Origin: Bradyrhizobium erythrophlei
Lineage (GTDB): Bacteria; Pseudomonadota; Alphaproteobacteria; Rhizobiales; Xanthobacteraceae
Assembly (NCBI RefSeq): GCF_900142985.1
Contig: NZ_LT670849.1
Location: 62,001-126,000 of the forward strand
Direction of reading: 5' to 3'
DNA: 64,000 nucleotides
The notes below the pieces were generated by a model, which was given only the letters and a program-made list of their open reading frames with translations, searched no databases and was not told the DNA's origin. Below, one piece after another: positions 55,381 through 64,000 of the stretch. Every line of letters begins with the position of its first letter. Positions within the stretch are counted from its first letter, which is position 1. The position numbers were made by a program, and so were the translations under genes.

Positions 55381-56766
55381 CTACTCCGCCGCGGCGCGGA
55401 CGTGCCGCGCGATCGGGTTACGCATGGTCACGAGTTCTTCGGCCGCGGTCGGGTGCAGCGCCATGGTGGCGTCGAAATCGGCTTTCGTCGCCTTCATCTT
55501 CACGGCGATGCCGAGCACCTGAACCATTTCCGCGGCGCCGTCGCCGACGATATGACAGCCGACCACGCGATCGGTTGCGCCGTCGACCACGAGCTTCATC
55601 AGCATGCGGGTGTCGCGGCCGGACATCGTCGCCTTCATCGGGCGGAACGTCGCTTTGTAGATGTCGACCGTGGCAAACCGTTCGCAGGCCTGCGCTTCGG
55701 TCAGGCCGACGGTGCCGACTTCCGGCTGGCTGAACACCGCGGTCGGAATATCGGCGTGATCGACCCGCACCTCGCGCTTGCCGAACACCGTGTCGGCGAA
55801 CGCATGACCCTCGCGGATCGCCACCGGCGTCAGATTGATGCGGTGGGTGACGTCGCCGACCGCATAGATGTTGTCCGCGGACGTTTTCGAGAAGCCGTCG
55901 ACCGCGATGCCGCCGTTCTTCGCATCGAGCGCGACGCCGGCCTTCTCGAGCCCGAGCCCCCTGATGTTCGGGTGACGGCCGATCGCAAACATCACCTTGT
56001 CCGACGCAATGCTTGAGCCGTTCGACAGATGCGTGGTGAAGTCGTGCGCGTGCTTGTCGACCCTGGCCACCGTGCAGCCGGTCAGGATGGTGATGCCGGC
56101 CTTTTCCATTTCGCTGCGGACATGCGTGCGCACGTCCTCGTCGAAGCCGCGCAGGATATTGTCGCCGCGATAGATCACGGTCACGTCGGAGCCGAAGCCG
56201 GCGAAGATGCAGGCGAATTCCAGCGCGATGTAGCCGCCGCCCTGGATCACGATCCGCCGCGGCAGTTGCGGCAGATGAAACGCCTCGTTGGAGGAGATCA
56301 CGTGTTCGATGCCGGGAATGGCCTCGCCGTGGTTCGGCGCGCCGCCGGTGGCGATCAGCACGTATTTGGAACGCACCGCCTCGCCGCTCGCAAGCCGCAG
56401 CGTGTGCGCGTCCTCGAGCACGGCGCGGGTCTTCAGCACCTTCGCGCCGGATTTTTCGACGTTGGTGGTGTAGGCCGCCTCGAGCCGGGCGATTTCCTTG
56501 TCCTTGTTGGCGATTAAAGTCGCCCAGTCGAAAGTGGGCTGCGGCACGGTCCAGCCGAAGCCAACGGCGTCCTCGAACTCCTGATGGAAATGCGAGGCAT
56601 AGACCAGCAGCTTCTTCGGCACGCACCCGCGGATCACGCAGGTGCCGCCCATCCGGTACTCCTCCGCGATCATCACCCGCGCGCCATAGCCGGCCGCGAT
56701 GCGGGCCGCGCGCACGCCGCCCGACCCTCCGCCGATGACAAACAGATCGGTATCGAATTCGGCCAT
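55381..56766 (-). CDS. gor: Glutathione-disulfide reductase
   Basis: A 461-residue FAD/NADPH flavoprotein. The redox disulfide motif is GGTCVIRGCVPKKLL; the FAD motif FVIGGGSGGVRAARIAAGYG opens the protein; NADPH binding lies near VIQGGGYIALEFACIFAGFG; the C-terminal HPTAAEE motif contributes the catalytic His to the partner subunit. It regenerates glutathione. ATG 56766 matches family starts; the extension to 56802 does not. Confidence 0.93.
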   Translation of the reverse strand: MAEFDTDLFVIGGGSGGVRAARIAAGYGARVMIAEEYRMGGTCVIRGCVPKKLLVYASHFHQEFEDAVGFGWTVPQPTFDWATLIANKDKEIARLEAAYTTNVEKSGAKVLKTRAVLEDAHTLRLASGEAVRSKYVLIATGGAPNHGEAIPGIEHVISSNEAFHLPQLPRRIVIQGGGYIALEFACIFAGFGSDVTVIYRGDNILRGFDEDVRTHVRSEMEKAGITILTGCTVARVDKHAHDFTTHLSNGSSIASDKVMFAIGRHPNIRGLGLEKAGVALDAKNGGIAVDGFSKTSADNIYAVGDVTHRINLTPVAIREGHAFADTVFGKREVRVDHADIPTAVFSQPEVGTVGLTEAQACERFATVDIYKATFRPMKATMSGRDTRMLMKLVVDGATDRVVGCHIVGDGAAEMVQVLGIAVKMKATKADFDATMALHPTAAEELVTMRNPIARHVRAAAE

Positions 56767-57098
56767 GTCAGTCCCGCTCACAGTCAGATGGGCATGGCCC
56801 AAGATGTAGGCGAACTGTCACGGCGTGGGAAGTGTGCCGGCCGCGCTATCACACCAGACCTGCATCGGCGCCTCTTATCCCTCCCCCTTGCGGGGTCCGA
56901 GGCGAGCGATAGCGAGCCGGGGTGGGGGTCAAAAATTACGTTCGAAGCCGGACGTTCTGCCGACGCGAGCGCCCCCACCCGACCGTCGCTGCGCGCATAG
57001 CTGATACAAAGCATCGGCGTTCTTGGACCTAAGAACGGCGACCGAGGGTCGCCTACGCACCCTCCCCGCGCGTTCCGCGGGGGAGGGAAAAGCGAAGC
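56767..57098. repeat. Intergenic repeat-rich stretch (CCCTCCCC...GGGGAGGG type)
   Basis: Between gor and the DUF2059 gene. The part at 56877-57088 starts with CCCTCCCCCTTGCGGGG, includes GGGGTGGGGG...GCCCCCACCC pairs, and ends CCTCCCCGCGCGTTCCGCGG. This is another dispersed intergenic repeat of the kind found near gene ends. No gene seen. Confidence 0.6.
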
Positions 57099-57638
57099 CT
57101 AGCCCAGCGGCTTGCCGCGCTTCTTCATCTCGGTGCGGAATTCGTTGGCCACCGCCTCGGAGAAGCTCTGCGCCCACTGGTTCATGTACATCATGCTGGC
57201 CTGGATCGCGTTCGGCTCCATCGTGAGCAGCTTCTGGCCGAGCGCCGACTTGTAGAACGTGGTGAGGTCCTTCATTTCCTGCTCGGTGAAATCGTTGGCG
57301 TAGATCTTGGCCATCTGCTCGCCGATGTCCTTTTCCTTGCCGGCCATGTCCTTCGCGACCGTCACCGCGACCTCGTTGAGGTCCTTCTGATAGCTCAGGT
57401 TGTTGGCGAGGAACTGGTCCTTGGTGCGCTGAATGATGCTCGGCACCGCATTGACGTAGACCTGGGCCACATTCTTCACCGTGAGCAGGTCACGCGCCGC
57501 CTGCATGGCGGAAGCCGACACCGGCTTGAGCTCGGGCACTTGCGGGGCGCCAGGCTGTTGCGCGGCGGCGGGTAGCACCGAAAGCGCCAGCGACAGCGCC
57601 ACGCCGGCGGCGAGCAAAATTCCCGATGAACGTTTCAT
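57099..57638 (-). CDS. DUF2059 domain periplasmic protein
   Basis: A 179-residue exported protein. Signal peptide (LLAAGVALSLALSVLPAAAQ) followed by a helical DUF2059 domain, including DFTEQEMKDLTTFYKSALGQ, the typical family motif. Role unknown. It follows rpiA by 24 bases on the minus strand and is probably co-transcribed with it. Confidence 0.82.
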   Translation of the reverse strand: MKRSSGILLAAGVALSLALSVLPAAAQQPGAPQVPELKPVSASAMQAARDLLTVKNVAQVYVNAVPSIIQRTKDQFLANNLSYQKDLNEVAVTVAKDMAGKEKDIGEQMAKIYANDFTEQEMKDLTTFYKSALGQKLLTMEPNAIQASMMYMNQWAQSFSEAVANEFRTEMKKRGKPLG

Positions 57639-57662
57639 TTCAATCTCTCCTTTTGGCGGCGT

Positions 57663-58361
57663 TTATTGCCGCTCAACAACACGAATTCCCTGGGAGCCGG
57701 CGAGCATCGCCACGCTGGCAAGACCGATGAATAGCCCGTGCTCGACGACGCCCGGAATAAGACCGAGTGACTGCGCAAGACCCGGCGCATCGCCGATGCG
57801 CCCGAGATGGGCGTCGACGATCCAGTGGCCGCCATCGGTGACAAAAACGTGACCGTCTTTGGCTTTTCGCACCACTAATTCGCCGGCAACGCCACAGGCA
57901 ACGAAAGCCTTTTCGATCGCCCGCTGCGTGGCGCCGAGGCCAAACGGGATGACCTCGATCGGCAGCGGGAAGCGGCCCAGCGTTTCGACCCATTTGGTGT
58001 CGTCGGCGATCACGATCATGCGGTCGGAGGCGGCAGCCACGATCTTCTCGCGCAGCAGCGCGCCGCCGCCGCCCTTGATCAGGTTGAGCGCGGGGTCGAT
58101 CTCGTCCGCGCCATCGACGGTGAGGTCGAGGCGGTCGACCTCATCCAGCGTGGTGAGGCGAATGCCGCAGCGGATGGCATCATGGCGCGTGGTCTCCGAC
58201 GTCGGCACGCCGATCACCTCTAGGCCGTCGCGCACCCGCGCGCCCAATAGCTCGACGAAATGCCTGGCGGTCGATCCGGTGCCGAGCCCGAGCTTCATCC
58301 CGCTCTGGACGTATTCGAGCGCGCGCGCCGCCGCCTGGCGTTTCAGTTCTTCGGAGTTCAC
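57663..58361 (-). CDS. rpiA: Ribose-5-phosphate isomerase A
   Basis: A 232-residue enzyme. Motifs: [17 protein letters not shown] (phosphate site), [30 protein letters not shown] with catalytic Asp/Glu/Lys, and [13 protein letters not shown]. It interconverts ribose 5-phosphate and ribulose 5-phosphate in the pentose phosphate and Calvin cycles. Starts at GTG 58361. Divergent from gph. Confidence 0.94.
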   Translation of the reverse strand: MNSEELKRQAAARALEYVQSGMKLGLGTGSTARHFVELLGARVRDGLEVIGVPTSETTRHDAIRCGIRLTTLDEVDRLDLTVDGADEIDPALNLIKGGGGALLREKIVAAASDRMIVIADDTKWVETLGRFPLPIEVIPFGLGATQRAIEKAFVACGVAGELVVRKAKDGHVFVTDGGHWIVDAHLGRIGDAPGLAQSLGLIPGVVEHGLFIGLASVAMLAGSQGIRVVERQ

Positions 58362-58562
58362 GTACCAACGATCCCTGTCGCGCCGCGTGGATAGCGCCCG
58401 TTTGTTCCGGGCGGACTATTAGCCCCGTTTTGAGAGCAGGAACAGCGTTCAGAACACTCCGGGGACCAAAATCGGACGGGAAGTCCGCTGAAATTGGATT
58501 GTTTCCGGCCGGAAAATGTCCGCCCCTTGCGTGTTTGGCGGCGGGAAGCTAGCCGTCTCTCT

Positions 58563-59234
58563 ATGTCCTCTGCCCGCACCGTCGTCTTCGACCTCGATGG
58601 CACCCTGGTCGATACCGCACCCGACCTCGTCAATGCGCTCAACTTCGTGCTTCAGCGCGAAGGCATGCCGCCAGTGCCGCTGCAATCCGCGCGCGGCATG
58701 ATCGGCGCCGGCGCGCGTAAGCTGATCGAGCGCGGCCTTGAAGTCGACGGCCGCGACACCACCCCGGCCGAGCTTGCGCGCCTGACCGAGGACTTCATCG
58801 CCTACTATGCCGAGCACATCGCCGACAGTTCCCGGCCCTTCGACGGGCTCGAGGCGGCGCTCGATGACCTTCAAGGCCGCGGCTACCATTTCGCGGTCTG
58901 CACCAACAAGCTCGAATGGCTGTCGAAGCGGCTTCTGGACCGGCTGGCCTTAAGCCCGCGCTTTGCCGCGATCTGTGGCGCCGATACGTTCGGGGTCGCC
59001 AAGCCCGATCCCGCCATTTTCCGGCAGACGGTCGCCCGCGCCGGCGGCGACGTGTCCTCGGCCATCATGGTGGGAGATGCGGGGCCGGATGTCGGCGTCG
59101 CCCGCCGCGCCGGGGTTCCCGTGATCGGCGTCTCGTTTGGCTATACGGAAGTTCCGATTGCGGACCTCAAACCGGACCGCGTGATCGATCACATGAGCGA
59201 GTTGACCGCAGCGATCGAAGCGCTCGCGAGGTAG
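58563..59234 (+). CDS. gph: Phosphoglycolate phosphatase (HAD family)
   Basis: A 223-residue HAD hydrolase. Motif I FDLDGTLVDTAPDL (nucleophilic Asp), motif II VCTNK, and motif III/IV GVAKPDPAIF with MVGDAGPDVGVARRAG are all present. It dephosphorylates 2-phosphoglycolate. ATG 58563 is the family-like start; the frame upstream to 58494 is not coding. Confidence 0.9.
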   Translation: MSSARTVVFDLDGTLVDTAPDLVNALNFVLQREGMPPVPLQSARGMIGAGARKLIERGLEVDGRDTTPAELARLTEDFIAYYAEHIADSSRPFDGLEAALDDLQGRGYHFAVCTNKLEWLSKRLLDRLALSPRFAAICGADTFGVAKPDPAIFRQTVARAGGDVSSAIMVGDAGPDVGVARRAGVPVIGVSFGYTEVPIADLKPDRVIDHMSELTAAIEALAR

Positions 59235-59292
59235 CTTCAGTTCCCCGTTCAACTCTTTGTTTCCAAATATTGTTTGCGTCCGGCCGCAAACG

Positions 59293-59307
59293 TTAACCAT
59301 CAATTAA
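59293..59307. promoter_or_regulatory. CtrA-type box (TTAA-N7-TTAA)
   Basis: TTAACCATCAATTAA matches the full CtrA consensus (two TTAA half sites seven bases apart) exactly. It lies 220 bases upstream of the lipoprotein gene at 59527 and just after gph. CtrA is the cell-cycle master regulator of alphaproteobacteria. Confidence 0.6.
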
Positions 59308-59526
59308 CCAAGCTGGTTGCGCTGATATGCCGAGGCTCCTATGGTCGGCCTCGGGGATTGTGGCAGTTGGCCGCACCGGTGGATGACTTTGACGGATTGA
59401 CCGGTTTCTTCGCGGGCAAAGTGCGCTTCGCGGGGGTTCGCGACCGACGTGCCCGCACAATCGAGATGGGATCACGGCCCGACCTATACCCAGCGGGGCC
59501 CGTGACCTTGGAGTGACGGGTCAATC

Positions 59527-59994
59527 ATGCGTCGTGCTTTCGCGATGGCCGTAGCCGCAATCGGCCTGGCCGGCTGCTCATCGTTTTCGTCGGGCGACTA
59601 TTTCAGTTCGCTCCGATCACCGCCACCTTCCGCTCAGGTTCAGCTTGAATCGACGCCGCCCGGCGCCGAAGCGCGCACCTCGCTCGGGCCCGGCTGCAAG
59701 ACGCCCTGCTCGGTCAGCGTGACGCCGCCGGACAGCGCCACCAGTTTCCTGGTGAACTATTCGCTGCCCGGCCGGCAGCCGGCCGGCGTTCCGGTCAACA
59801 TCATCAAGGTCGACGGCGGGATATTCGGCTACAATACCATCAAGGTCGAGCCGAACCCGGTGGTCGCCGAATTGCAGCCGATCGGCCCGCCGCCGAAGGC
59901 GGCAAAGCCGCCCATGCGCCCGAAGCGGAAGAAGCCCGCCACGGCGGCGCCCCCGGATGGCTCGATCGACCAGGCCGCCCCTCCCCAGCGCTAA
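59527..59994 (+). CDS. Conserved rhizobial lipoprotein with a PEGA-like domain
   Basis: A 155-residue lipoprotein. The lipobox LAGCSS lies at about 15-19. Residues 37-90 (QLESTPPGAEARTSLGPGCK, TPCSVSVTPPDS) resemble PEGA domains of surface proteins. The C-terminal 40 residues are Pro/Lys/Ala-rich. Function unknown. A CtrA-type box lies upstream. Confidence 0.72.
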   Translation: MRRAFAMAVAAIGLAGCSSFSSGDYFSSLRSPPPSAQVQLESTPPGAEARTSLGPGCKTPCSVSVTPPDSATSFLVNYSLPGRQPAGVPVNIIKVDGGIFGYNTIKVEPNPVVAELQPIGPPPKAAKPPMRPKRKKPATAAPPDGSIDQAAPPQR

Positions 59995-60088
59995 TTGTCC
60001 GCACTGCACAAGAGCCCGTGATATCTGGCGTTTTGCCGGATTGTGCAGGATGTCCAACGTGCCTACATTGAGATAACGCTTGACTGCG

Positions 60089-60251
60089 CTAGTGCCCCGC
60101 TTCCGAAGTTCGCACTGCTTGCGGCCCCTCGTTTACGAACTTCGGAATCGATAGGACACTAGCCAAACCTATTGATCTAGTGCGGCTTTGGTTCAAAAGT
60201 CCGCATGAGGAAGTCGCGGCATCGGTGATGCGGACTTTCGAACCGTCGCAC
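60089..60251. repeat. Double-hairpin CTAG repeat, copy E (third stem type)
   Basis: Hairpin 60089-60162 (CTAGTGCCCC with TTCCGAAGTTCG / CGAACTTCGGAA and ...GGACACTAG) resembles hairpin 3 of copy B2. The linker is CCAAACCTATTGAT. The second hairpin 60177-60251 has a new stem (AAAGTCCGCAT / ATGCGGACTTT) and has lost its right-hand CTAG. It lies upstream of moaA. Confidence 0.85.
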
Positions 60252-60302
60252 AAGGGCCGGAAGCCCGAGGGCATTCCCTTAAGGCTGTCCGCCCAAAGGC
60301 AT

Positions 60303-61337
60303 ATGATGACCGTAGCCCTGTCTCCCTCGCCTGCCCTGTTGCGTCCGATGACCGATCCGTTCGGCCGGACGATCAGCTATCTGCGCGTCTCGGTCACGGA
60401 CCGCTGCGACCTGCGCTGCTTCTATTGCATGGCGGAGGACATGACCTTCCTGCCGAAGGCCGATCTCCTGACGCTCGAGGAACTTGACCGGCTGTGCTCG
60501 GCCTTCATCGCCAAGGGTGTGAATAAGCTGCGCCTGACCGGCGGCGAACCGCTGGTCCGCCGCAACGTGATGTCGCTGGTGCGCTCGCTGTCGCGCCACC
60601 TCGTCTCCGGCGCGCTCGGCGAGCTGACGCTGACCACCAACGGCTCGCAGCTCGCACGCTTTGCCGACGAACTCGCCGATTGCGGCGTGCGCCGCATCAA
60701 CGTCTCGCTCGACACGCTGGATGCGGAAAAGTTTCGCGCCATCACCCGCTGGGGTGATCTCGGCAAGGTGCTTGAGGGCATCGAGGCGGCGCGCGCGGCG
60801 GGCCTTGCCGTGAAGATCAACGCGGTCGCGCTGAAGGGCATCAACGAGGACGAAATCCCCTCGCTGATGGAATGGGCGCACGGCAAAGGCATGGGACTGA
60901 CGCTGATCGAGGTGATGCCGATGGGCGACATCGGCGCCGGGCGGATCGATCAATACGTGCCGCTGTCGCTGGTGCGCGCGCGGCTGGCCAAGCGCTTCAC
61001 CATGACCGACCTCGCCGAGAACACCGGCGGACCGGCACGCTATGTCAGCGTGCATGAGACCGGCGGCAAGCTCGGCTTCATCACGCCGATGACGCATAAT
61101 TTCTGCGAGGCCTGCAACCGCGTGCGCATCACCTGCACGGGTACGCTGCATACCTGTCTCGGACACGAGGATGCCTCCGACCTGCGCAAGCCGCTGCGCG
61201 CATCGCCCGACAACGATCTGCTCGCGGCCGCCATCGATCGCGCCATCGGCCTGAAGCCGAAGGGCCATGATTTCATCATCGACCGCCGGCACAACCGGCC
61301 GAGCGTCAGCCGCCATATGAGTGTTACCGGCGGTTGA
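60303..61337 (+). CDS. moaA: GTP 3',8-cyclase, molybdenum cofactor synthesis
   Basis: A 344-residue radical SAM enzyme. The N-terminal cluster motif CDLRCFYC binds the SAM-linked [4Fe-4S], and the C-terminal motif [18 protein letters not shown] binds the substrate-side cluster. With MoaC it turns GTP into cyclic pyranopterin monophosphate. ATG codons at 60303 and 60306 are possible starts. The frame stays open back to 60180 through repeat copy E, but that part is not family sequence. Confidence 0.94.
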   Translation: MMTVALSPSPALLRPMTDPFGRTISYLRVSVTDRCDLRCFYCMAEDMTFLPKADLLTLEELDRLCSAFIAKGVNKLRLTGGEPLVRRNVMSLVRSLSRHLVSGALGELTLTTNGSQLARFADELADCGVRRINVSLDTLDAEKFRAITRWGDLGKVLEGIEAARAAGLAVKINAVALKGINEDEIPSLMEWAHGKGMGLTLIEVMPMGDIGAGRIDQYVPLSLVRARLAKRFTMTDLAENTGGPARYVSVHETGGKLGFITPMTHNFCEACNRVRITCTGTLHTCLGHEDASDLRKPLRASPDNDLLAAAIDRAIGLKPKGHDFIIDRRHNRPSVSRHMSVTGG

Positions 61338-61340
61338 GGA

Positions 61341-61355
61341 GGATTGGACCACTAG
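61341..61355. repeat. Remnant of the CTAG repeat (right end of hairpin 2)
   Basis: GGATTGGACCACTAG, four bases after the moaA stop, matches the right end of hairpin 2 of copy A (AATTGGACCACTAG). The rest of the unit is gone. Confidence 0.6.
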
Positions 61356-61590
61356 CCCTCCAACCGCTTGATCCTTCGTCAATTTGCCCATTTTCCAATT
61401 GACGGGGCCGTAACGCGCTGAAATGGTGCGGCCGGTTTTTATTGCTTTCGCGCCTGACAAAAGCCGCTGCATCGGATCGGCGAGTAGAAGACGGCACGGG
61501 CGCCGGGGGAGGACATCGGTTGCAATCGGTACTGCAATTCCGCATGCGCGGAATCCGTTTTAGCTTCGCAAAAGCTGCGGGCGGCGTTTG

Positions 61591-62151
61591 ATGGCCGCCG
61601 GGACAGGCGCGATGCGTCCGTTGCTGGCGCTGAGCGAAGCGATCGACGCTCTCAACGAAAAGATCGGATACATCTGCAACTTCCTGGTGCTGGCTGCCTG
61701 CGTCGTCAGCGCGGCGAATGCGATGGTCCGCTACGCCTTCGGCTATTCGTCGAACGGCTGGCTGGAACTGCAATGGTACATGTTTGCGTTCCTGGTCATG
61801 TTCGGCGCCTCCTACACGTTCAAGCGCAACGAGCATGTGCGGGTCGAGATCTTCTACCTGTTTCTCTCCGAGCGCGGCCAGCTCTGGCTCGACATGATCG
61901 GCACGCTGTTCTTCCTGATCCCGGCCTGCCTGCTGCTCGCCTACCTGTCCTGGCCGTTCTTCATGCAGGCCTATGCCGTCGGCGAAATGTCCGGCAATGC
62001 CGGCGGACTGCTCCGCTGGCCGATCAAGTTCGTAATCCCATCCGGCTTCGTCCTGCTCGCACTGCAAGGCGTCTCGGAAGTCATCAAACGCATCGCGGCG
62101 CTGCGGGGCGAAGTGACGATCGACGCGAAATACGAGAGGCCGACGCAATGA
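61591..62151 (+). CDS. dctQ: TRAP transporter small membrane subunit (DctQ type)
   Basis: A 186-residue protein with four membrane helices (CNFLVLAACVVSAANAMVRY, YMFAFLVMFGASYTF, GTLFFLIPACLLLAYLSWPF, FVIPSGFVLLALQGVSEVI). Family residues NEHVRVEI are present. It is the small subunit of a TRAP uptake system for an organic acid. It overlaps dctM by four bases (ATGA). The substrate-binding (DctP) gene is not in the window. Confidence 0.87.
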   Translation: MAAGTGAMRPLLALSEAIDALNEKIGYICNFLVLAACVVSAANAMVRYAFGYSSNGWLELQWYMFAFLVMFGASYTFKRNEHVRVEIFYLFLSERGQLWLDMIGTLFFLIPACLLLAYLSWPFFMQAYAVGEMSGNAGGLLRWPIKFVIPSGFVLLALQGVSEVIKRIAALRGEVTIDAKYERPTQ

Positions 62152-63749
62152 TTACGCTGCAAACGATGCCGCCGCTGATGTTTGGCGGCCTGGTCGTTGC
62201 CATGCTGATCGGCTTCCCCGTGGCGTTCACGCTCGCCGCGGTCGGGCTCTCGTTCGGCTTTCTTGCGATTCATCTCGGCTTCTTCGACCTGAACTTCCTT
62301 CAGGCCATTCCGGGCCGCGTATTCGGCAGCGTACTCTCCAACGAGCTGCTGCTCGCGATTCCCTTCTTCACCTTCATGGGCGCGATCCTCGAGCGCTGCG
62401 GCCTGGCCGAAGACATGCTCGACTCGATGGGACAATTGTTCGGTCCCATCCGCGGCGGGCTCGGCTACTCCGTCATCATCGTCGGCTTCATCCTCGGCGC
62501 CATCACCGGCACGGTGGCGGCACAAGTGATCGCGATGGCGCTGATCTCGATGCCGGTGATGATCCGCTACGGCTACAACATGCGTTACATCACGGGCGTC
62601 TTGGCGGCCTCAGGCACCATCACCCAGCTTGTGCCGCCGTCGCTGGTGCTGATCGTGCTCGCCGACCAGCTCGGCAAGTCGGTCGGCGACATGTATCTCG
62701 GCGCGTGGGGACCGTCGGTGTTCCAGATCCTGCTGTTTGCCGGCTACACCTTCGTGCTTGGCATCTTCAAGCCGAGCCACGTGCCGCCGGTGCCGAAGGA
62801 TGCGCGCACACTGACCGGCTGGGCACTCTGGAAGAAATGCCTGATGGGCATCATTCCTTCGGCCGTGCTGATCTTCGTCGTGCTCGGCACCATGATGATG
62901 GGCCTCGCGACGCCGACGGAAGCCGGCGCCATGGGCGCGGTCGGCGCCATCGTGCTCGCGGCGATTCACAGCAAGGATTTTTCGACCACCGGCCGCAAGG
63001 TCCTCATCATCGGCGCGATCGCCGGCGGCATCGGCACGATGGTCGGCATGTTTGCCACCGAAGGATTGATCTTCAAACTGGCCTTTGCCGCCACCTATCT
63101 CGCCGTGCTCTGGATCTGCCTCGAAGCGGTTCGCATTCCTGACCTGCGCGACCTGATCAAGCAGGGTTACGAGACCACCATGCGCATCACGTGCATGGTC
63201 ACCTTCATTCTGATCGGCTCGACATGTTTTTCGGTCGTGTTCCTCGGTGTCTCCGGCGGCGTCTGGCTTGAGCACCTCTTGACCTCGCTGCCGGGCGGCG
63301 TCTGGGGCTTTTTGATCTTCATCAACCTCTTCATCTTCTTTGTCGCCTTCTTCCTGGATTTCTTTGAAATCGCATTCATCATCCTGCCGATGATCGCGCC
63401 GATCGCCCAGAAGATCCTCGCTCCTGTGGTCGGCCCCGATGCGGCGCTGATCTGGTTCGGCGTCATGCTCTGCGTGAACATGCAGACCTCCTTCATGCAC
63501 CCGCCATTTGGCTTCGCGCTGTTCTACCTGCGCGGCGTGGCGCCCAAGGAGGTCAAGAGTTCCGACATCTATTGGGGCGCGCTGCCCTGGGTCGGCTTGC
63601 AGATGGTGATGGTCGCGCTTGTCATCGCCTTCCCGATCACGGTGACGGGCCTGCTCGACAAGCCGGCCAATGTTGACCTGAACCAGATCAGGATCGAGGT
63701 GCCGCAGATCGACCTGCCGCCGCTCGATTTCGGACCGCCGGCGAAGTAG
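62148..63749 (+). CDS. dctM: TRAP transporter large membrane subunit (DctM type)
   Basis: A 533-residue protein with about 12-14 helices. Family sequence LLAIPFFTFMGAILERCGLA, ASGTITQLVPPSLVLIVLAD and LATPTEAGAMGAVGA marks the DctM ion-transporter superfamily. The C-terminal acidic tail (DLNQIRIEVPQIDLPPLDF) follows the last helix. It forms the Na+-driven channel part of the TRAP system. A longer frame from 61773 is an artefact. A terminator follows. Confidence 0.92.
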   Translation: MITLQTMPPLMFGGLVVAMLIGFPVAFTLAAVGLSFGFLAIHLGFFDLNFLQAIPGRVFGSVLSNELLLAIPFFTFMGAILERCGLAEDMLDSMGQLFGPIRGGLGYSVIIVGFILGAITGTVAAQVIAMALISMPVMIRYGYNMRYITGVLAASGTITQLVPPSLVLIVLADQLGKSVGDMYLGAWGPSVFQILLFAGYTFVLGIFKPSHVPPVPKDARTLTGWALWKKCLMGIIPSAVLIFVVLGTMMMGLATPTEAGAMGAVGAIVLAAIHSKDFSTTGRKVLIIGAIAGGIGTMVGMFATEGLIFKLAFAATYLAVLWICLEAVRIPDLRDLIKQGYETTMRITCMVTFILIGSTCFSVVFLGVSGGVWLEHLLTSLPGGVWGFLIFINLFIFFVAFFLDFFEIAFIILPMIAPIAQKILAPVVGPDAALIWFGVMLCVNMQTSFMHPPFGFALFYLRGVAPKEVKSSDIYWGALPWVGLQMVMVALVIAFPITVTGLLDKPANVDLNQIRIEVPQIDLPPLDFGPPAK

Positions 63750-63773
63750 TCCCGGTCCACATAGAGGCAAACG

Positions 63774-63810
63774 AAAACCCCGGAAAGCAAAGGCTTTCCG
63801 GGGTTTTTTG
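63774..63810 (+). terminator. Rho-independent terminator of dctQM
   Basis: Stem AACCCCGGAAAG / CTTTCCGGGGTT with loop CAAAGG, followed by a T-run, 25 bases after the dctM stop. Confidence 0.9.
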
Positions 63811-63904
63811 CTTTATGAACTCGCTCGGCCGAACTAGGGCGTGGGCATATAGCGACGATGTCCGCTTATGAGGGGCAGAACAGACATCCCGAGGTCACGT
63901 TGCC

Positions 63905-64000
63905 ATGTCGGCTTTTGACGGAACGGACATTCTGAAGCATGGCATCGGCCCGCGTCAGGCTCGGGAACTTACGGAGCGTTTCCATCGGCTCGGGCTATCG
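63905..64000 (+). CDS. Possible partial hypothetical protein, runs off the right edge
   Basis: ATG 63905 opens a frame to the window end (32 codons): MSAFDGTDILKHGIGPRQAR then ELTERFHRLGLS. Helical and charged, with GAGG about 11 bases upstream. No family recognised from this short piece. Confidence 0.35.
   Translation, partial: MSAFDGTDILKHGIGPRQARELTERFHRLGLS

Noticed and set aside
59274..59516. 80-codon plus-strand frame between gph and the lipoprotein gene
   Set aside because: Starts within the CtrA-box region, lacks a ribosome site, and its sequence shows no domain.
61773..62147. N-terminal extension of the dctM frame
   Set aside because: Out-of-frame reading of dctQ; ATG 62148 overlaps the dctQ stop and starts family sequence.

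Overview
The window is about 64 kb of high-GC (roughly 63%) alphaproteobacterial chromosome. Gene content points to Bradyrhizobium or a close relative in the Nitrobacteraceae: a very-long-chain lipid A operon (acpXL, fabZ-like, two ketosynthases, lpxXL), tandem Kup transporters, a CtrA-type box, TRAP and Pht5-like genes, and several dispersed palindromic repeats. This placement is inferred from the sequence alone. No rRNA, tRNA or CRISPR array was seen.

Layout. 1-2.7 kb is gene-poor and decayed, with short or frameshifted small ORFs. 2.8-8.4 kb (minus strand) holds a DUF1080 protein, then what looks like an aromatic meta-cleavage set: a type I extradiol dioxygenase, a Pht5-like decarboxylase, a GalC-type aldolase and a GalB-type hydratase. 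Upstream of these lie a membrane protein and a TetR regulator with a palindromic operator on its start codon. 8.7-13.3 kb holds a HerA-like ATPase, an AhpD-like protein, a ParB-like protein, a KirBac-type channel and a small membrane protein. 13.5-17.8 kb is the acpXL-lpxXL operon that makes and attaches the very-long-chain acyl group of lipid A. 18-26.4 kb (minus) holds rhodanese, aminotransferase and potF-like genes, two kup genes and motAB. 26.6-32.9 kb holds an AprI-like lipoprotein, an RraA-fold protein, pssA and psd (phosphatidylethanolamine synthesis), an Atm1-type ABC exporter and a LOG-family enzyme. 33-34.6 kb holds two tandem outer-membrane beta-barrel genes. 35-38.8 kb is a tight cysS-GNAT-cimA-VOC operon. 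39.3-45.7 kb holds two exported proteins, an aroG(class II)-dgkA-nadE run and an alpha/beta hydrolase. 46-50 kb is a more mobile zone: a repeat-rich secreted protein, dispersed repeats, an IS110-family transposase with a possible bridge-RNA region, and an NMT1-type binding protein. 50.1-59.2 kb holds assorted small and stress genes plus gor, rpiA and gph. 59.5-63.7 kb holds a lipoprotein, moaA and a dctQM TRAP transporter with a strong terminator. The window ends in the start of another reading frame.

The most unusual feature is a family of paired palindromes, six units at 17.8, 27.1, 27.3, 32.0, 39.0 and 60.1 kb plus a remnant at 61.3 kb. Each unit is two long hairpins bounded by CTAG and joined by a 12-14 base linker. 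The linker core AAACCTAT is the same even between units whose hairpin stems are unrelated in sequence. The stems carry compensatory base changes. Two neighbouring genes take their TAG stop codon from a repeat's terminal CTAG. A second notable point is that the first ketosynthase of the acpXL operon has lost its catalytic Cys and one catalytic His, so it is probably a non-catalytic partner of the second.
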